Assembly: GCA_029851415.1 (NCBI GenBank)
Contig: CM056744.1
Coordinates: 61,031,172 to 61,095,171, forward strand
Source: Eretmocerus hayati
Taxonomy: Eukaryota; Arthropoda; Insecta; Hymenoptera; Aphelinidae
Length of the DNA: 64,000 nucleotides
Direction: 5' to 3'
Shown: one piece after another, positions 10,521 to 21,349 of the stretch
How positions within the stretch are numbered: the stretch's first letter is position 1
Layout: each line of letters starts with the position of its first letter
Notes under the pieces: model-generated
Databases searched by the model: none
Told to the model about the DNA's origin: nothing
The model's input: the letters and a program-made list of their open reading frames with translations, nothing else
Translations under genes and position numbers: made by a program

Positions 10521-11133
10521 TCAAATGTCATACGTTAAATTTGCCATTTTTCTGAATCTCTCAAACTTTTGTCTACCAAGAGACTTTGTCAATCTATCAG
10601 CAATGTTTTCATCAGACTCAACTTTCCTCACATCAATTATACCTTTCATGTTATTCTCATTAACAAAGTAATAATGTGTTTCAATGTGCTTTGAATTTTT
10701 TGTGAAATTTCCAAATTTGGCAAGACTTATAGGACCTGAATTATCTTCATAAATTGGTATCGGTTTCTCCATTGTTACTTGAAAATCTACTAAAATGTCT
10801 CTAATGAATTTTAACTCACTGACTGACTCTGATGAAGCAACATATTCTGCTGCTGTAGAAGCTTTGGTTACACTACTCTGTTTCTTTGATTCCCAAAATA
10901 TTACATTTCCATATAATCTGATTAAGTACCCAGTCGTAGACCTTCTATCGACGATATCTCCTGCATGGTCAGAATCTACATAGCAATCTAAGGTATCAAC
11001 ATTCTCGTTCCTTTTGTATATTAGCTTCAGATCTCTGGTCAAGTACAAATATTTTAAGATTCTCAATGCGTATCTGAAATGTGTTTGATCATAACAATTT
11101 TGGAATCTACTAAAATAGTTAACACTGTAACTT
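10521..11133 (-). pseudogene. Copia reverse transcriptase end and RNase H (left arm)
   Basis: A 182-codon minus-strand frame encodes the Ty1/copia RNase H. DCYVDSDHAGDIVDRRSTTG holds the first catalytic aspartates, SVTKASTAAEYVASSE the second acidic block, and IYEDNSGPISLAK with KHIETHYYF the C-terminal motifs. Upstream residues match the connection to reverse transcriptase until homology stops at 11133. It is nearly identical to the end of the 19473-20729 frame on the other strand. It is a truncated copy created by the inverted duplication, not an independent element. Confidence 0.9.
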
Positions 11134-11267
11134 CACGTCACGTTGGCCCACGAGCGATTTAATCTCGTCAAGCTGGCCCTGGAGCATATCAAATCGTTGA
11201 AAAAACAGGTCCAAGGTGCTCTGGGCTATAAGTACCCACTTAGGATTAGGAGGATCTACCAGCGCCG

Positions 11268-12060
11268 ATGTTGGAGATGATGTTGCTGCCACTGTTGGAG
11301 CTGGCGATGACTGGAGCAGTGACTGAGAACTGGGACAGGTGGATACAGCGTCTTGAGGGTACTTTTGTAATTATGAAAATTACAAATGAAGAAGAAAAAG
11401 TGCCTCTCCTACTACACTACGTCGGCGAAAAAGTCTACGAAACGCTGTGCGACAGTTATGGCAGTGAGGATCCGTACAAGAAAAACTACGCCGCTCTTAC
11501 CGCCAAATTGAAGGAACTGTTCGCTCCAGCAACGCTTGAAATTGCGGAGTGCTTCAAATTTCCTACGAGAAAGCAGCTGGATGGAGAAGGCGTTCAAGAT
11601 TCTGCTAACGCAATTACAAAGTTGAGTACTACTCGTGATTTTAGTTCGTTTTCTCAAAAAGCTTTACGGAATCAATTTGTTCTTGGTCTGCGTAGTAGGC
11701 GCATGCAAAGTAAATTGCCCGAGACAGCTGATCTCACTTCTACTAAAGCATCACAAATTGCACTCGCGATGGAACTTTCGGAAAAGGAAACTAATACAGT
11801 AAATTCAAAGCCCACGTCATCCGTGAATTATTTACATGCAAATAAAAATGTGCGCAAGAACCAGAACAAAAATCAATCAAAGAATAATAGCCCTTCGGGT
11901 TCGGATTCAAAGCCCGCTACGTCAAACAATCGAAGTTCAGCAGATGAAAAGTGCTACTGGTGCGGTTCGCCCGATCATGATGCTCTAGAATGCAGAGTGC
12001 CTAGAAGTGTGGAATGTTCGTTTGCAAACGCAAAGGACACTTGGCGAAGGTATGCTTCAA
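11268..12060 (+). pseudogene. Ty3/gypsy gag with CCHC knuckles
   Basis: The frame from 11268 encodes a capsid-like region: W-RWIQRLEGTFV, then LHYVGEKVYETL and LKELFAP, typical of gypsy/K02A2.6-like gag. A Gln/Asn/Ser-rich linker follows. The first zinc knuckle is CYWCGSPDHDALEC (CX2CX4HX4C). A frameshift at about 12016 moves the second knuckle (VCKRKGHLAKVC, with its first cysteine codon altered) into the next frame. Gag would assemble the particle and package RNA. The element has no recognisable 5' LTR; unrelated sequence joins copia at 11133. Confidence 0.85.
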
Positions 12061-12466
12061 GAAAAAATTCCAGCGTCCGTCTACTACAGGACGAGTACAA
12101 ACGTTGGAGGAAAATCACAACTTCGACTACAATGATGAAATTCAAGATATTTCACACATCGAGGAGGTTGTTGCTGTAGATGCTGCACCTCAGCTGCCTG
12201 AACAGCTGAACCATCGAGAAAAATTCTACACCACCGTCGAAGTCAACGGTCATCGCATCAATTTCAAGTCAGACTCTGGCTCGGCAGTGACCTTGATGGA
12301 GAACAGCCAAGCACAACGACTCTTCAAGCCATACGAGCTGCGGTCTACAAGTCTTCAGTTGGTGTCGTATTGCGGTACAAACGTTCGAGTGATTGGGTAT
12401 TTATCTGTGAATGTTATATTTGCGAATAGAGAATTTACACGACTCCGGTCAAACGTTCACCCCTAA
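12061..12466 (+). pseudogene. Ty3/gypsy aspartic protease
   Basis: In the frame 12014-12466, after an acidic linker, the retropepsin active site reads FKSDSGSAVTLM (the DSG triad near 12271-12279). Upstream is the beta-strand EKFYTTVEVNGHRI. Downstream, VIGYLSVNVIF corresponds to the second half of the fold. It would cleave the Gag-Pol polyprotein. The frame ends at a stop in LRSNVHP, just where GREW-type sequence should lead into reverse transcriptase; the codons for that can be read in another frame at about 12468-12490. Confidence 0.8.
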
Positions 12467-12510
12467 TAGGACGCGAGTGGATACGTCAATTCATTCGATT
12501 CAAAAATTCT

Positions 12511-13578
12511 TTGCAACAAATTTTTGCCCCAATTCTTAGTATTGATACTCCAGATGTTCATGCTGAGGATATAGATTTTTCCATCGAGAGCTTATTCAAA
12601 AAGTATCAAAACCTTACCAGCAACAAGCTTGGTAAAGTCAAAAATTCAAAAGTTAAACTTTCTCTCAAGCCAGGTGCAAAACCAGTGTTTCTCAAGCCAC
12701 GTCCACTCCCTTTTAAAATCGTTCCTCTTGTTGACAAGGAGTTGGACAAATTAGAAAGCGAAGAACTTTACGAAAAAGTTGATTCTTCTGAATGGGGCAC
12801 ACCCATAGTACCTATTCTCAAAAGCGACGGCACCGTGCGCATCTGTGGGGATCATAGCGTGAATGTCAATCCTCAATTGAACGTTACAGAACATCCGCTC
12901 CTTACATCAGAAGAACTTTTTACAGATTTAGCCGGTTGTTGCATTTTTGGAAAAATGGATTTGGAATGGGCTTTCTTACAATTAGAAGTAGATGAAGAAA
13001 GTTCTAAAATTCTCACAATTAATACTCATCGAAGGCCTTACAGGGTACTACGTTTGATGTATGGGGTTGCATCTGCGCCGGCCGAATGGCAAAAAGAGAT
13101 TGAGAGAATTTTACATAAAATCAGAGGGGTAAAATGTCTTTTTGACGACATTAGAATTGCCGCTAGAAATCTACAGGAATTCAAAGAAATTGTTGAAGCG
13201 GTGTTTCAAGTTTTTGATGAACATAATATTAAAATTGATGAAAAGAAATGTTGTTTCGGTATGAGTGAGATAAAATACTGTGGATACATCATAGATATGA
13301 ATCGCATACGTAAGGATGAGTGTAAGTATGACGCAGTTTTGAATATGCCACGCCCTTCAAATCCGAGTGAAGTGAAATCTTTTGTAGGTATGATTAACTA
13401 TTACAACAGGTTTATAGAAAATGCATCTACACTTCTACAGCGATTATACGAACTCCTTAGAGACGATGTAGATTTCATATGGGGTCCACGGCAAGAAGAG
13501 TCCTGGATCAAAGCAAAGAAAACTTTTACAAGTGATAAATGTTTAACATTCTTCGACCCTAAATTACCTTTGATCTAA
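12511..13578 (+). pseudogene. Ty3/gypsy reverse transcriptase
   Basis: A 355-codon frame covers nearly the whole polymerase: KPRPLPFKIVPLVDKEL, WGTPIVPILKSDGTVRICGD, MDLEWAFLQLEVDEES (motif A aspartate), LMYGVASAPAEWQ, and the catalytic box CLFDDI at about 13135-13152, with F in place of the usual Y/V before DD. The thumb and connection contain EVKSFVGMINYYNRFIENAS. It ends at an in-frame TAA (13576-13578), exactly where PLI should continue into ATDASPVG of RNase H. That is a point mutation rather than a domain end. The odd tryptophan in motif A also suggests decay. Confidence 0.9.
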
Positions 13579-13950
13579 GCCACGGACGCTAGCCCCGTTG
13601 GCGTTGGCGCCGTGTTGTCACACCAATATCCTGATGGCAGCGAACGTCCGATCATTTGTGTATTTCAAAGCTTAAATCAAACACAGAGGAAGTACAGTCA
13701 AATAGACAAAGAGGCTTTTGCCATCGTCTTTGCAGTAAAACGTTTACATCAGTTCCCTTACGGTACTAAATTCACTCTTTATACAGATCATCGTCCTTTG
13801 ACTCAAATTTTTTCTTAAGATAAAATTCTACCGATTTATAGCGCTATGAGAATGCAGCACTACGCGATCTTTTTACGAGGTTTCAACTATGACATCAAAT
13901 ACAAGCGTTTGGAAAATAACGCCAATGCTGATTGCCTTCCTCGTCTCCCT
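13579..13950 (+). pseudogene. Ty3/gypsy RNase H
   Basis: ATDASPVGVGAVLSH gives the first catalytic aspartate, DKEAFAIVFAVKRLHQF the glutamate, and LYTDHRPLTQIF the second aspartate. A stop at 13816-13818 follows. The same frame resumes as MRMQHYAIFLRGFNYDIKYK and NANADCLPRLPS, the conserved end of gypsy RNase H. The enzyme degrades the RNA strand during reverse transcription. Confidence 0.88.
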
Positions 13951-15335
13951 TCCCCTTTACAGAAAGAACGGGAGAGTATTGATGTTGTTGATGCATTTTC
14001 CATGGACACAGTTGATACGATTTTGATTAGTGCGAATGATCTCCTGCGTGAGACAGAGAACGATCTAGAATTACGTGAGGTTATTTCCAGTTTACAAAAA
14101 GGGCATATTTTAAGTGCAAAAGATACTTGGAATATTGATCCGAAAGAATTCAGTCTTGAAATGGGTATTCTTGTACGCAACCATACACTCCTTATTCCAA
14201 AAAGTTTACGTCAGAAAGTACTTCAAAATTTACATGTTGGCCATTTTGGCATTGTGAAAATGAAAGGCTTAGCAAGAGGGCATTGCTGGTGGCCAGGGAT
14301 TACAAATGATATTGAATTATTGGTTAAAACTTGTACAGTTTGTCAATTGCATAGGAAGGAACCCGCAAAAGCTGGAAAGCACATTTGGGAACCAGTTACA
14401 GCTCCGTTTGAAAGAATTCATATTGACTTTGCAGGTCCCTTTTTGGGTAAAATCTTTTTCATCATAGTCGATTCGTACTCAAAGTGGCCAGAAGTCTATG
14501 TTGTGCCAAACATGCTCAGTGAAACTACAGTTGTTTTTTTGAAAGAGTATTTTTCTAGATTTGGTATTCCAAAAACTATCGTTTCTGATAATGGTCTTAC
14601 TTTTTCTTCTAGAAATTTCAAAGAATTCGTAGAAAATCGTGGTATTACTCACAATTCACGGCTCCTTTTCAGCCATCTACTAACGGGCAAGCCGAAAGAT
14701 ATGTGCAAACTATCAAACAAGCCTTGTCAAAACTTTCTGATAAAGAAAATCTAGATGTTAAATTATTGAATATTCTTGCCCAGTACAGAATCATGCCACA
14801 TGCATCGACTGGAAAAGCTCCATCAGAGCTCGTATTTGGTAGAAAAATGCGTACTATGCTAGATATAATGAAGCCTTCACAAAAGAAGCAAAGTGATTTT
14901 GTGAATAGTGATAAGAAGTGCAGTGAGTTCAAGCTAGACGACAAAAGCGCAGCAAGAAACTATTCTGGAAGTGATGAGTGGTGTTTTGGAAAAATTGTAA
15001 ACCGATTAGGTAAACTACATTATAAGATTCTGCTACATGATGGCAGAGTATGGTGACGTCACGTTGACCAAATACGTGTAGCAAGTGTAAATAGTTCTGA
15101 TTCCGATCTTAATTATGATGTCGATCCAGAGGAACAAATCCGCGTTTTGCCTAATAGAAATACACCAGTTGCTAATGTAGTCAATCCAGATCAAAATTCA
15201 AATCGATTACTTGGTCGAGGTAGAGCACGCCGAATTAATGAAAATATTCAAAATACTCCTCTGGCTAGACCTCAGCGAGGGGTTCGTCGGCCTGGTCTTT
15301 TACGTGATTTTGTTATGAATTCTCAGTGTGGATAG
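13951..15335 (+). pseudogene. Ty3/gypsy integrase
   Basis: The zinc-binding HHCC domain reads H-GHFGIVKMKGLARGHCWWPG with a later C-VCQLHRKEP. The catalytic core shows HIDFAGPFLG (first aspartate), IVDSYSKWPEV, and IVSDNGLTFSSRNF (second aspartate). A frameshift at about 14655 is needed to read the third catalytic residue (PSTNGQAERYVQTIKQAL, glutamate). The stretch then runs to VFGRKMRTMLD. After a stop near 15055 the C-terminal segment RHVDQIRVAS and an Arg-rich tail (LLGRGRARRINENI) follow. With at least one frameshift and one stop it cannot be functional. Confidence 0.88.
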
Positions 15336-15500
15336 AATGTTTTGTTTTTTGTCGATCATTCCAATGGAATTTTTTTGCTGTCTTCAATCACATACAAAAA
15401 GGAGATTTTTTCTTTATTACTTTCAAGCTTCCCACTAGAAAAGAAAGAGTTTTTTTTCTTCTTCTTTACAAGGAATGTAATTTTTTTTCACAAGGAGAAG

Positions 15501-15811
15501 TGTTGGGTTCATCATATGATTACATATATGCGTGCGTGTGAATGCATGAATGTGTGCGTGGACATGCGCGGATGGCAGTACCCGAGTTGCCGCGGCTGCT
15601 GCGCGGGAGCAGACACTTCGCGTCAGCACGTAGCACGAGTAACATCATATCGTCGCCCCCGACGAAGAAAAACACGTCCCCATTTAAGAATGCATTTGGA
15701 GAACAATGGGAGGTGTTTTCCTTCTTCGGGGGCGACGATATGTACAATCTCTACTGTATCATATTCAACCTCTTCAACATATTAGTTAGTAAAGTGCATA
15801 CTTATTAGTAC
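15501..15811 (+). repeat. Candidate 3' LTR of the gypsy element, with a long hairpin
   Basis: It begins TGTTGGGTTCATC immediately after a purine run (ACAAGGAGAAG), as a 3' LTR follows a polypurine tract, and could end TTAGTACA at 15811. No second copy lies upstream of gag, so the call rests on position and TGT/ACA ends only. Inside, 15646-15684 and 15705-15742 are near-perfect inverted arms of about 38 bp around a 20-bp loop. Confidence 0.45.
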
Positions 15812-15861
15812 ATCACGACTTGTGCTTTTCTCAACCATCACGACTTGTGCTTTTCTCAACC
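15812..15861. repeat. Tandem direct repeat, 2 x 25 bp
   Basis: ATCACGACTTGTGCTTTTCT plus five more bases occurs twice back to back. It lies at the boundary between the candidate gypsy LTR and unassigned sequence, so it may be a replication slip at the insertion edge. Confidence 0.6.
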
Positions 15862-16052
15862 TAGACACCCACGTCTTTCAAATACGTAACAATGGTTATA
15901 TGACGAACCGCGGTGCACGATGTTGTAACGCGAACCGAGCGCAGAAATGTCAAGTACTTCCCAACAAGCGGAGATTTCTGACCCCCAGTCATTCTGTACC
16001 CTATGGATATAAGACAAATTGATCGCCAAAATATTTGTAACCATGATCATGA

Positions 16053-16056
<4 letters not shown>

Positions 16057-16135
<79 letters not shown>

Positions 16136-16154
16136 ATTGATTGATTGATTGATG
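16057..16154. repeat. (GA)n microsatellite adjoining a (TTGA)n LINE tail
   Basis: About 38 GA units (16057-16132) run directly into TTGA repeats (16133-16154). On the minus strand the TCAA repeats are the 3' tail of the LINE fragment that follows, and the CT run expanded beyond it. Confidence 0.85.
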
Positions 16155-16935
16155 TCCTTTATTCGTCATAAGACAAAATGTAACCCACATATTTTTACAT
16201 ATGTTGCATAATTCTAGAAATAATTGAGTACTCAAAAATTCAAAAATAAAAAGAAAAGGTGTAAAATATATATAACACAAGCGATTTGGTCAAGGACAGG
16301 TACATATCACAAATTGTGACTAGTCATTACAATTGCGAATTCGCGTATGTCTAAAATCTGAGAGCATGGGTTCACAAGGAGAAAATATCACAGTTTGCTT
16401 CAGTCAGGTGACAGAAGGTCACGTAAAACTAATCGTAAGCTAAAAATAAGAACCCAAGCCTATCATAGATTAAAATAATGCTTCTTCTCCACATCAATCT
16501 TCTGAGGAGTCTGTGTCATCAAGAGATCTTTTAAGGCCTCTTTAAACAACGATATCTTCCCAAGCTGCCGAAAGCCCGGAGGGAGAAAGTTCCACAAATG
16601 AGCACACTGAACCTGGAAAGATCTTCTTCCATATTCAAGTCTCATGTTGGGAACTTTGAGTACCCGCTCTTCTAGATCACCCCGTGCGGGGCGTTCGGAT
16701 TGGTACCTGGTAAACATCGCAGCAAGGTAGCCAGGTTCACCCAAATGCATGATCTTATGCATTAAAAGTGCTGCGAAGTACATTCTCCGCGAATCAGTAC
16801 GTAACCAACCCAATCGCTCCCTAAACGGGGTGATGTGCTCGTCTCTCCTAAGATCAAAGATGAATCTCACACATGAATTGCTCAGTCTCTGTATCCGTTG
16901 CCGCTGTTCGTCCGTGGCGTCGAGGTACACGACTG

Positions 16936-16937
<2 letters not shown>
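16155..16937 (-). pseudogene. LINE reverse transcriptase C-terminus and 3' UTR, 5'-truncated
   Basis: Minus-strand codons from about 16937 to 16463 encode the conserved C-terminal end of a jockey/I-like LINE polymerase: QRIQRLSNSCVRFIFDLRRD, FRERLGWLRTDSRRMYFAALL, and LWNFLPPGFRQLGKISLFKE. The frame is intact to its stop at 16463, then about 300 bp of 3' UTR lead to the TCAA tail. 5' truncation at a GA run is the usual result of incomplete target-primed reverse transcription. It belongs to a LINE family different from the one in the inverted repeat. Confidence 0.8.
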
Positions 16938-16988
<51 letters not shown>

Positions 16989-17328
16989 CGAAGAGAGAAG
17001 ATGGAGAAGAGGAACGCTCGCAATCGAGCGCGAGACATGCCGCTCATCCTGAAGTAATGCTCACGCGGTTCCGGGATGAGATGGTAGATGCAGGTGGATC
17101 TCCTTCTTGATTGCCCGATGCCCTAGGTATCGGACATCGAGGGGAGAGGGATATTACACGGCCGGGCCCACCTCTCGGTGGGCCCCACCCAAACCCGTGT
17201 CCCGCCTGGTATGGCCTGCGTGGGCTATGCGTAGTCCGCGTAAGCTGAACCAGTCCGGTGTCTGGGGACGGATCCGAGGGATCCTGAGGCAGATTTTGCC
17301 CTCTAACCACCTTAAAAAAAAAAAAAAA

Positions 17329-17359
<31 letters not shown>
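16938..17359 (+). mobile_element. GC-rich retroposon 3' end with poly(A), between GA runs
   Basis: Between (GA)n at 16938-16983 and (GA)n at 17338-17359 lies about 330 bp of GC-rich sequence with no frame of note, ending in about 24 A at 17314-17337. The poly(A) and lack of coding suit the 3' UTR of an R1-like LINE or a SINE. The composition is sharply unlike the AT-rich surroundings. I cannot name the family. Confidence 0.45.
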
Positions 17360-17540
17360 ACTGACTGTTATAATGAAGAGAAGATCATTCAAATACCTTC
17401 CTTTGCGTGTTTTCCATTTTGTTGATTTCATCAATGCATAATGCACTGGCAGTTATATCTTAGAGATCGAAAACTCGTCGTCGGTAAGTGGCGAGTCTTA
17501 CGCTCTGTGAACTCGACGATTTCGCTGCCACGGTACAGGC

Positions 17541-17901
17541 CCAGACAAAGAAGAAGACTGGGATGACATGAATTTGAGAGCAATGAATTACATATATGGA
17601 GCAATATCAAATGAGCAAATAGAATTCGTAAAAGACAAAGAATTGGCTTCTGACCTCATGAAGGGATTTGACGAGCTTCATTTGAAGGAGTCAACGGCGA
17701 TGCAAATTTGCGTAAGAAACAGGTTAGAAAATATGGAATTGGAAGATTTTGAAGAATCAAACAGTTTTTCCACAGAATTTGAAAAACTGATATATGAATT
17801 GAAAGAAGCTGGTGCAAAAGTTGAAGAATAAGAAAAGATGAACTACATGCTGAAAACACTTCCTAGTTCAATGAGTCACATAGGTGATCTGGTAGATGTT
17901 C
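17541..17901 (+). pseudogene. Copia gag N-terminal fragment
   Basis: The frame 17568-17831 encodes NYIYGAISNEQIEFVKDKE, then FDELHLKESTAMQICVRNRL and FEKLIYELKEAGAKVEE. This is the Ty1/copia gag (UBN2-like) capsid region. After a stop, the frame continues as MNYMLKTLPSSMSHIGDLVDVL, which is also copia-like. It is cut by the TTAA MITE at 17906. No 5' LTR can be seen upstream; GA repeats and unassigned sequence are there instead. Confidence 0.7.
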
Positions 17902-17905
17902 TTAA

Positions 17906-18288
17906 GGCGATGTGGTCACCGTGCACCGCGACCATGGACCTGTAAAATAATACATTTTACATAAAATGTTCGATGATTCAGAGTGTAAGACGAGTTGTCA
18001 AATATCCGTTATTGTCCTGTATTCCTCAATCCGTCGCTTATAGCCCAAATCACCAGAGAATCGGAGAAAAGTTGGAACAACTCGGCCGCGGGAACCTTCT
18101 AACCTATAAGATACACACATTTTCATTCCCAACTTTCTCTAATTCTATTGCAATTCAAGCTTCACGAAGAGCAGACAAATCTAAGTTAGATGATAACAAA
18201 TATTTGTGCGCTCGTCATTTAGCTCAAATCGCAACAAAATCGGAGAAAGTTGGGAATGATTCTCAGCTTGCATGGTGACCGCATCGCC
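17906..18288. mobile_element. TTAA-flanked MITE inserted in copia gag
   Basis: TTAA stands at both edges (17902-17905 and 18289-18292). The termini are inverted: GGCGATGTGGTCACCGTGCA at the left, and the reverse complement of the right end begins GGCGATGCGGTCACCATGCA. The 383 bp encode nothing recognisable. TTAA duplication is the mark of piggyBac-type integration, although the usual CCY/GGG tips are not obvious. Inside are inverted copies of GAGAAAGTTGGGAATG. Confidence 0.75.
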
Positions 18289-18299
18289 TTAAGCCAGAA

Positions 18300-18887
18300 G
18301 ATCGGACAACGAAATCGTTCATACAGACGTAAATGGGCCACACAGAACTCCAGGGTTTAACGGTGACAAGTATTTCGTAACTTTTATTGATGAGTATAGT
18401 AAAGCTGCTATGGTTTACACAATTAAATGCAAAAGTGAAGTTTATGATTGTTTCGTCAGATATGTGAATTTGGTAGAGAATCTTACTGGGAAAAGAATTG
18501 AACATTCGAAATGTGATAATGTTGAAGAGGACATGAATAACCAAATTTTTGAGTTCATGGAAAATAAGATGATAAACTTAGAGCCTTGCCTACCTCACGT
18601 CCACGAATTAAATGGGACTGCAGAGAGATACAATGGATCAATTATGGATACTGGTAGATGTTTACTATCCGAGGCTGGATTGCATCCAAAGTACTGGCCA
18701 GAGGTTATAAAGACAGCTGCTTATTTGGAGAATAGAACTCTAGCAAATACTATTGAAAAGAAAACTCCTTATGAAATTTTTATAGGTGAAAACCAAATAT
18801 CAGTAACTTACGTTTATATAGCAGTAAAGTTTCTGTCAGGGAACCAGAAGTCAAGAGAAATTCTAAATGGGATAGAGAAGCTGAGTT
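18300..18887 (+). pseudogene. Copia integrase fragment
   Basis: After the MITE the sequence resumes with HTDVNGPHRTPGFNGDKYF (first catalytic aspartate) and FIDEYSKAAMVYTIK. The frame 18410-18889 carries ELNGTAERYNGSIMD with the catalytic glutamate, and LHPKYWPEVIKTAAYLENR typical of copia. The HHCC zinc domain, the protease and the stretch holding the second catalytic aspartate are missing or scrambled, so there is a deletion between gag and integrase as well as internal loss. Confidence 0.8.
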
Positions 18888-18990
18888 AGGAATCCTAGCA
18901 GGATATGAAAAAGTGGGATAAAGAGTCCTGATTGATAACAAGATTGTAGTAGCTAGACATGTTGGAATAATAGAGAAGGATGTAACTTTA

Positions 18991-20729
18991 GTGGGATACA
19001 GAGGAGATGATGAATCAGAAAGTTCAAACTTAGAAACTCATGATGACAGAAGTAGCATTCCAGATATTGAAGAAAATAGAAAAAGTCCTGAAGTAGAGAA
19101 AAATAATTTGCAGAACGTGAGAAGATCAGAAAGATCTAAAAAACAACCTTCCAAATTTGATGATTATTGTGTGTACAATAGTGTTATCTATGTAAACGAT
19201 GTGAATGCAAATTGTCCAGTTACCTATAATGAGGCTATGAGAAGCGAGGAATCAAAATCCTGGTGTGAAGCCATGGATAAAGAAGTCGAGTGTCTCGAAA
19301 AGAATCAAACGTATGAATTGGTTAAACTCCCACCCGGGAAGAAAGCTCTTGATTTGAAATAGATTTACACTTTGGAAGCAAATGGAGTATTTGAAGCCAG
19401 ACTTGTTGTTAGAGGTTTCCAACAGAAAGAAATTCTTGAAGATATATATTCACCTGTAGCCAAAAGCAAACTTTGAAACTTTTATTGGCCTATAGTTGTC
19501 AGAATGGACTGATAATTCATCAAATGAATGTTGAAACAGCATTTTTGAATGGAAATGTAAAGTTAGAAATTTATGTCAAACAACCTCCACGTTATGAAGA
19601 TGGAACAGATAAAATTTGTTTGTTAGAAAAAGCACTATATGGTCTATCCGAGAGTCCAAGAGCATGGTATGACTGTGTTAATGAATTTTTGCAAGGTATA
19701 GGTTTTACAAGGAGTGATTTTGATAACTGTTTGTATACCATGTACATCCAAGGCCAAATAATTTACTTAATTCTATTTGTAGATGATCTGTTAATCTGTT
19801 GTAGAGTCCTTAAACACTTGGATTACATAAAAAGATTGTTAACGAAGAGGTTCAGAATGAAGGATATGGAGGAAATTAAGACCTATTTGGGGATGGATAT
19901 TGATTATGATCATAAAAACAATATCATGACTTTAGATCAGAGGAGTTATATTGAGTCATTGACCAAACGTTATAGAATAGAAAATACTAAATTGTACCCA
20001 ACACCAATGGAGGAAAATTTGAAGTGTGAACCTGCACAGTCTGCTGATAGCGAGATTCCATACAAAAACCTTATTGGAGCACTTTTGTATCTGAGTTCAG
20101 GAACAAGATTTGATAAAAGTTACAGTGTTAACTATTTGAGTAGATCCCCAAATTGTTATGACCAAACACATTTCAGATACGCATTGAGAATCTTAAAATG
20201 TTTGTACTTGACCAGAGATCTAAAGCTAATATACAAAAGGAATGAGAATGTTGATACCTTAGATTGCTATGTAGATTCTGACCATGCAGGAGATATCGTC
20301 GATAGAAGGTCTACGACTGGGTATTCAATCAGATTATATGGAAATGTAATATTTTGGGAATCAAAGAAACAGAGTAGTGTAACCAAAGCTTCTACAGCAG
20401 CAGAATATGTTGCTTCATCAGAGTCAGTCAGTGAGTTGAAATTCATTAGAGACATTTTAGTAGATTTCCAAGTACCAATGGAGAAACCGATACCAATTTA
20501 TGAAGATAATTCAGGTCCTATAAGTCTTGCTAAATTTGGAAATTTCACAAAGAATTCAAAGTACATTGAAACACTTTATCACTTTGTTAATGAGAATTAC
20601 ATGAGAGGTATAATTGATGTGAGGAAAGTTGAGTCTGATGAAAACATTGCTGATATATTGAAAAAGTCTCTTGGTAGACAAAAGTTTGAAAAGTTCAGAG
20701 AAATGACAAATTCAACGTATGACATTTGA
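18991..20729 (+). pseudogene. Copia reverse transcriptase and RNase H
   Basis: 18991-19362 encodes the linker and polymerase start (EAMRSEESKSWCEAMDKEVE). A stop and frameshift at 19362-19473 interrupt the stretch that continues as ARLVVRGFQQKE and YSPVAK. The 418-codon frame 19473-20729 then holds HQMNVETAFLNGN (motif A), the box LFVDDLLI (catalytic DD, about 19773-19797), and RNase H with DSDHAGDIVDRRSTTG and TKASTAAEYVASSE. This is the longest well-preserved pol segment in the window. Its last 0.6 kb lies in the right arm and is mirrored at 10521-11133. Confidence 0.92.
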
Positions 20730-20757
20730 AGTATATTTTAATGATGTTTCACAGGAT

Positions 20758-21059
20758 ATATTCAAGGGAGCGTGTCTAATTGTGAGTGAATTTATCCTGT
20801 ATGACTATATGTGTCGTCTGCCAGAAGCAGTGGCTGATGCGTGGTGCCACCTGCAGGCTAGAATATAATACTACTATGTCTACTTATGTGTGTATGTATG
20901 AGTGTGGTGCGTGCAGCAGCGAAGCTGGAGAAAGGAGAGAGAGCAACTACTTGTGCTAGAAGAGCCAAGCCGGCAGTATGTAACATACTGTATTGTTGTT
21001 AGTTGAATATACAAATTCATTCATTATGAAAGTATTGAGTCCCAGTCTTGTGCTCCTCA
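20758..21059 (+). repeat. Copia polypurine tract and 3' LTR (right arm)
   Basis: ATTCAAGGGAGCG (20758-20771) is the polypurine tract. The LTR starts TGTCTAATTGTGAG at 20772 and ends GTGCTCCTCA at 21059. It contains CAGTATGTAACATACTG, a palindrome also present in the left-arm LTR. The left copy starts TGTTGAATT, so this start has mutated. Confidence 0.7.
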
Positions 21060-21166
21060 TCAACCCTTCGACCCTCTCAAGTATATCAACAAGATCTGAG
21101 GATATTAATTGAGTGAGCGAAAAGGAGTTGTGAGATATGAAAAAAGTTTCCCGAAAAAAAAATTTT

Positions 21167-21250
21167 GGCTCAAGAATGATTTGAACTCACGACCTGTTGG
21201 TTACGAGGCGAAAGGTATACCCTTTGACCCCTAAGCATCTCTACGGCTCG
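21167..21250 (-). tRNA. tRNA-like sequence (right arm)
   Basis: Mirror copy of 10085-10163, with a well-kept B box GAGTTCAAATC and A-box-like GCTTAGGGGTC. The anticodon stem is poor, so it is probably a pseudogene or SINE-derived. Confidence 0.35.
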
Positions 21251-21349
21251 GATTCATAGACATTAATCCGAGATCAGGATCGGCGCATTAGGAGCACTGC
21301 GATCGCTGTGCTCAGATGTAAAATGTTTCGCCATGGCGATTGCAGCGCC

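Larger units (their letters stand above)
3718..11133. repeat. Left arm of a very large inverted repeat
   Basis: Read as reverse complement, this region matches 20117-35113 in the same order: leader sequence, TA MITE, LINE ORF1, endonuclease, foreign block, LINE reverse transcriptase, LINE 3' end, tRNA-like sequence, copia LTR and copia RNase H. Anchor matches are 3718-4062 with about 34770-35113, 5104-6180 with about 33706-34770, 6176-10201 with 21060-25181, and 10202-11133 with 20117-21059. The arm ends abruptly at 11133 inside copia reverse transcriptase, where gypsy-associated sequence starts. Substitutions are scattered throughout; for example about 10 of 73 residues differ in one reverse transcriptase stretch. 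Confidence 0.85.

Noticed and set aside
15342..15785. 147-codon frame after the gypsy element
   Set aside because: It crosses the LTR candidate and its hairpin, with low-complexity start and no domain.
10521..20729. Two independent copia insertions in opposite orientation
   Set aside because: The flanking LINE, tRNA-like sequence and LTR edges match as well, so one element was copied by the inverted duplication.
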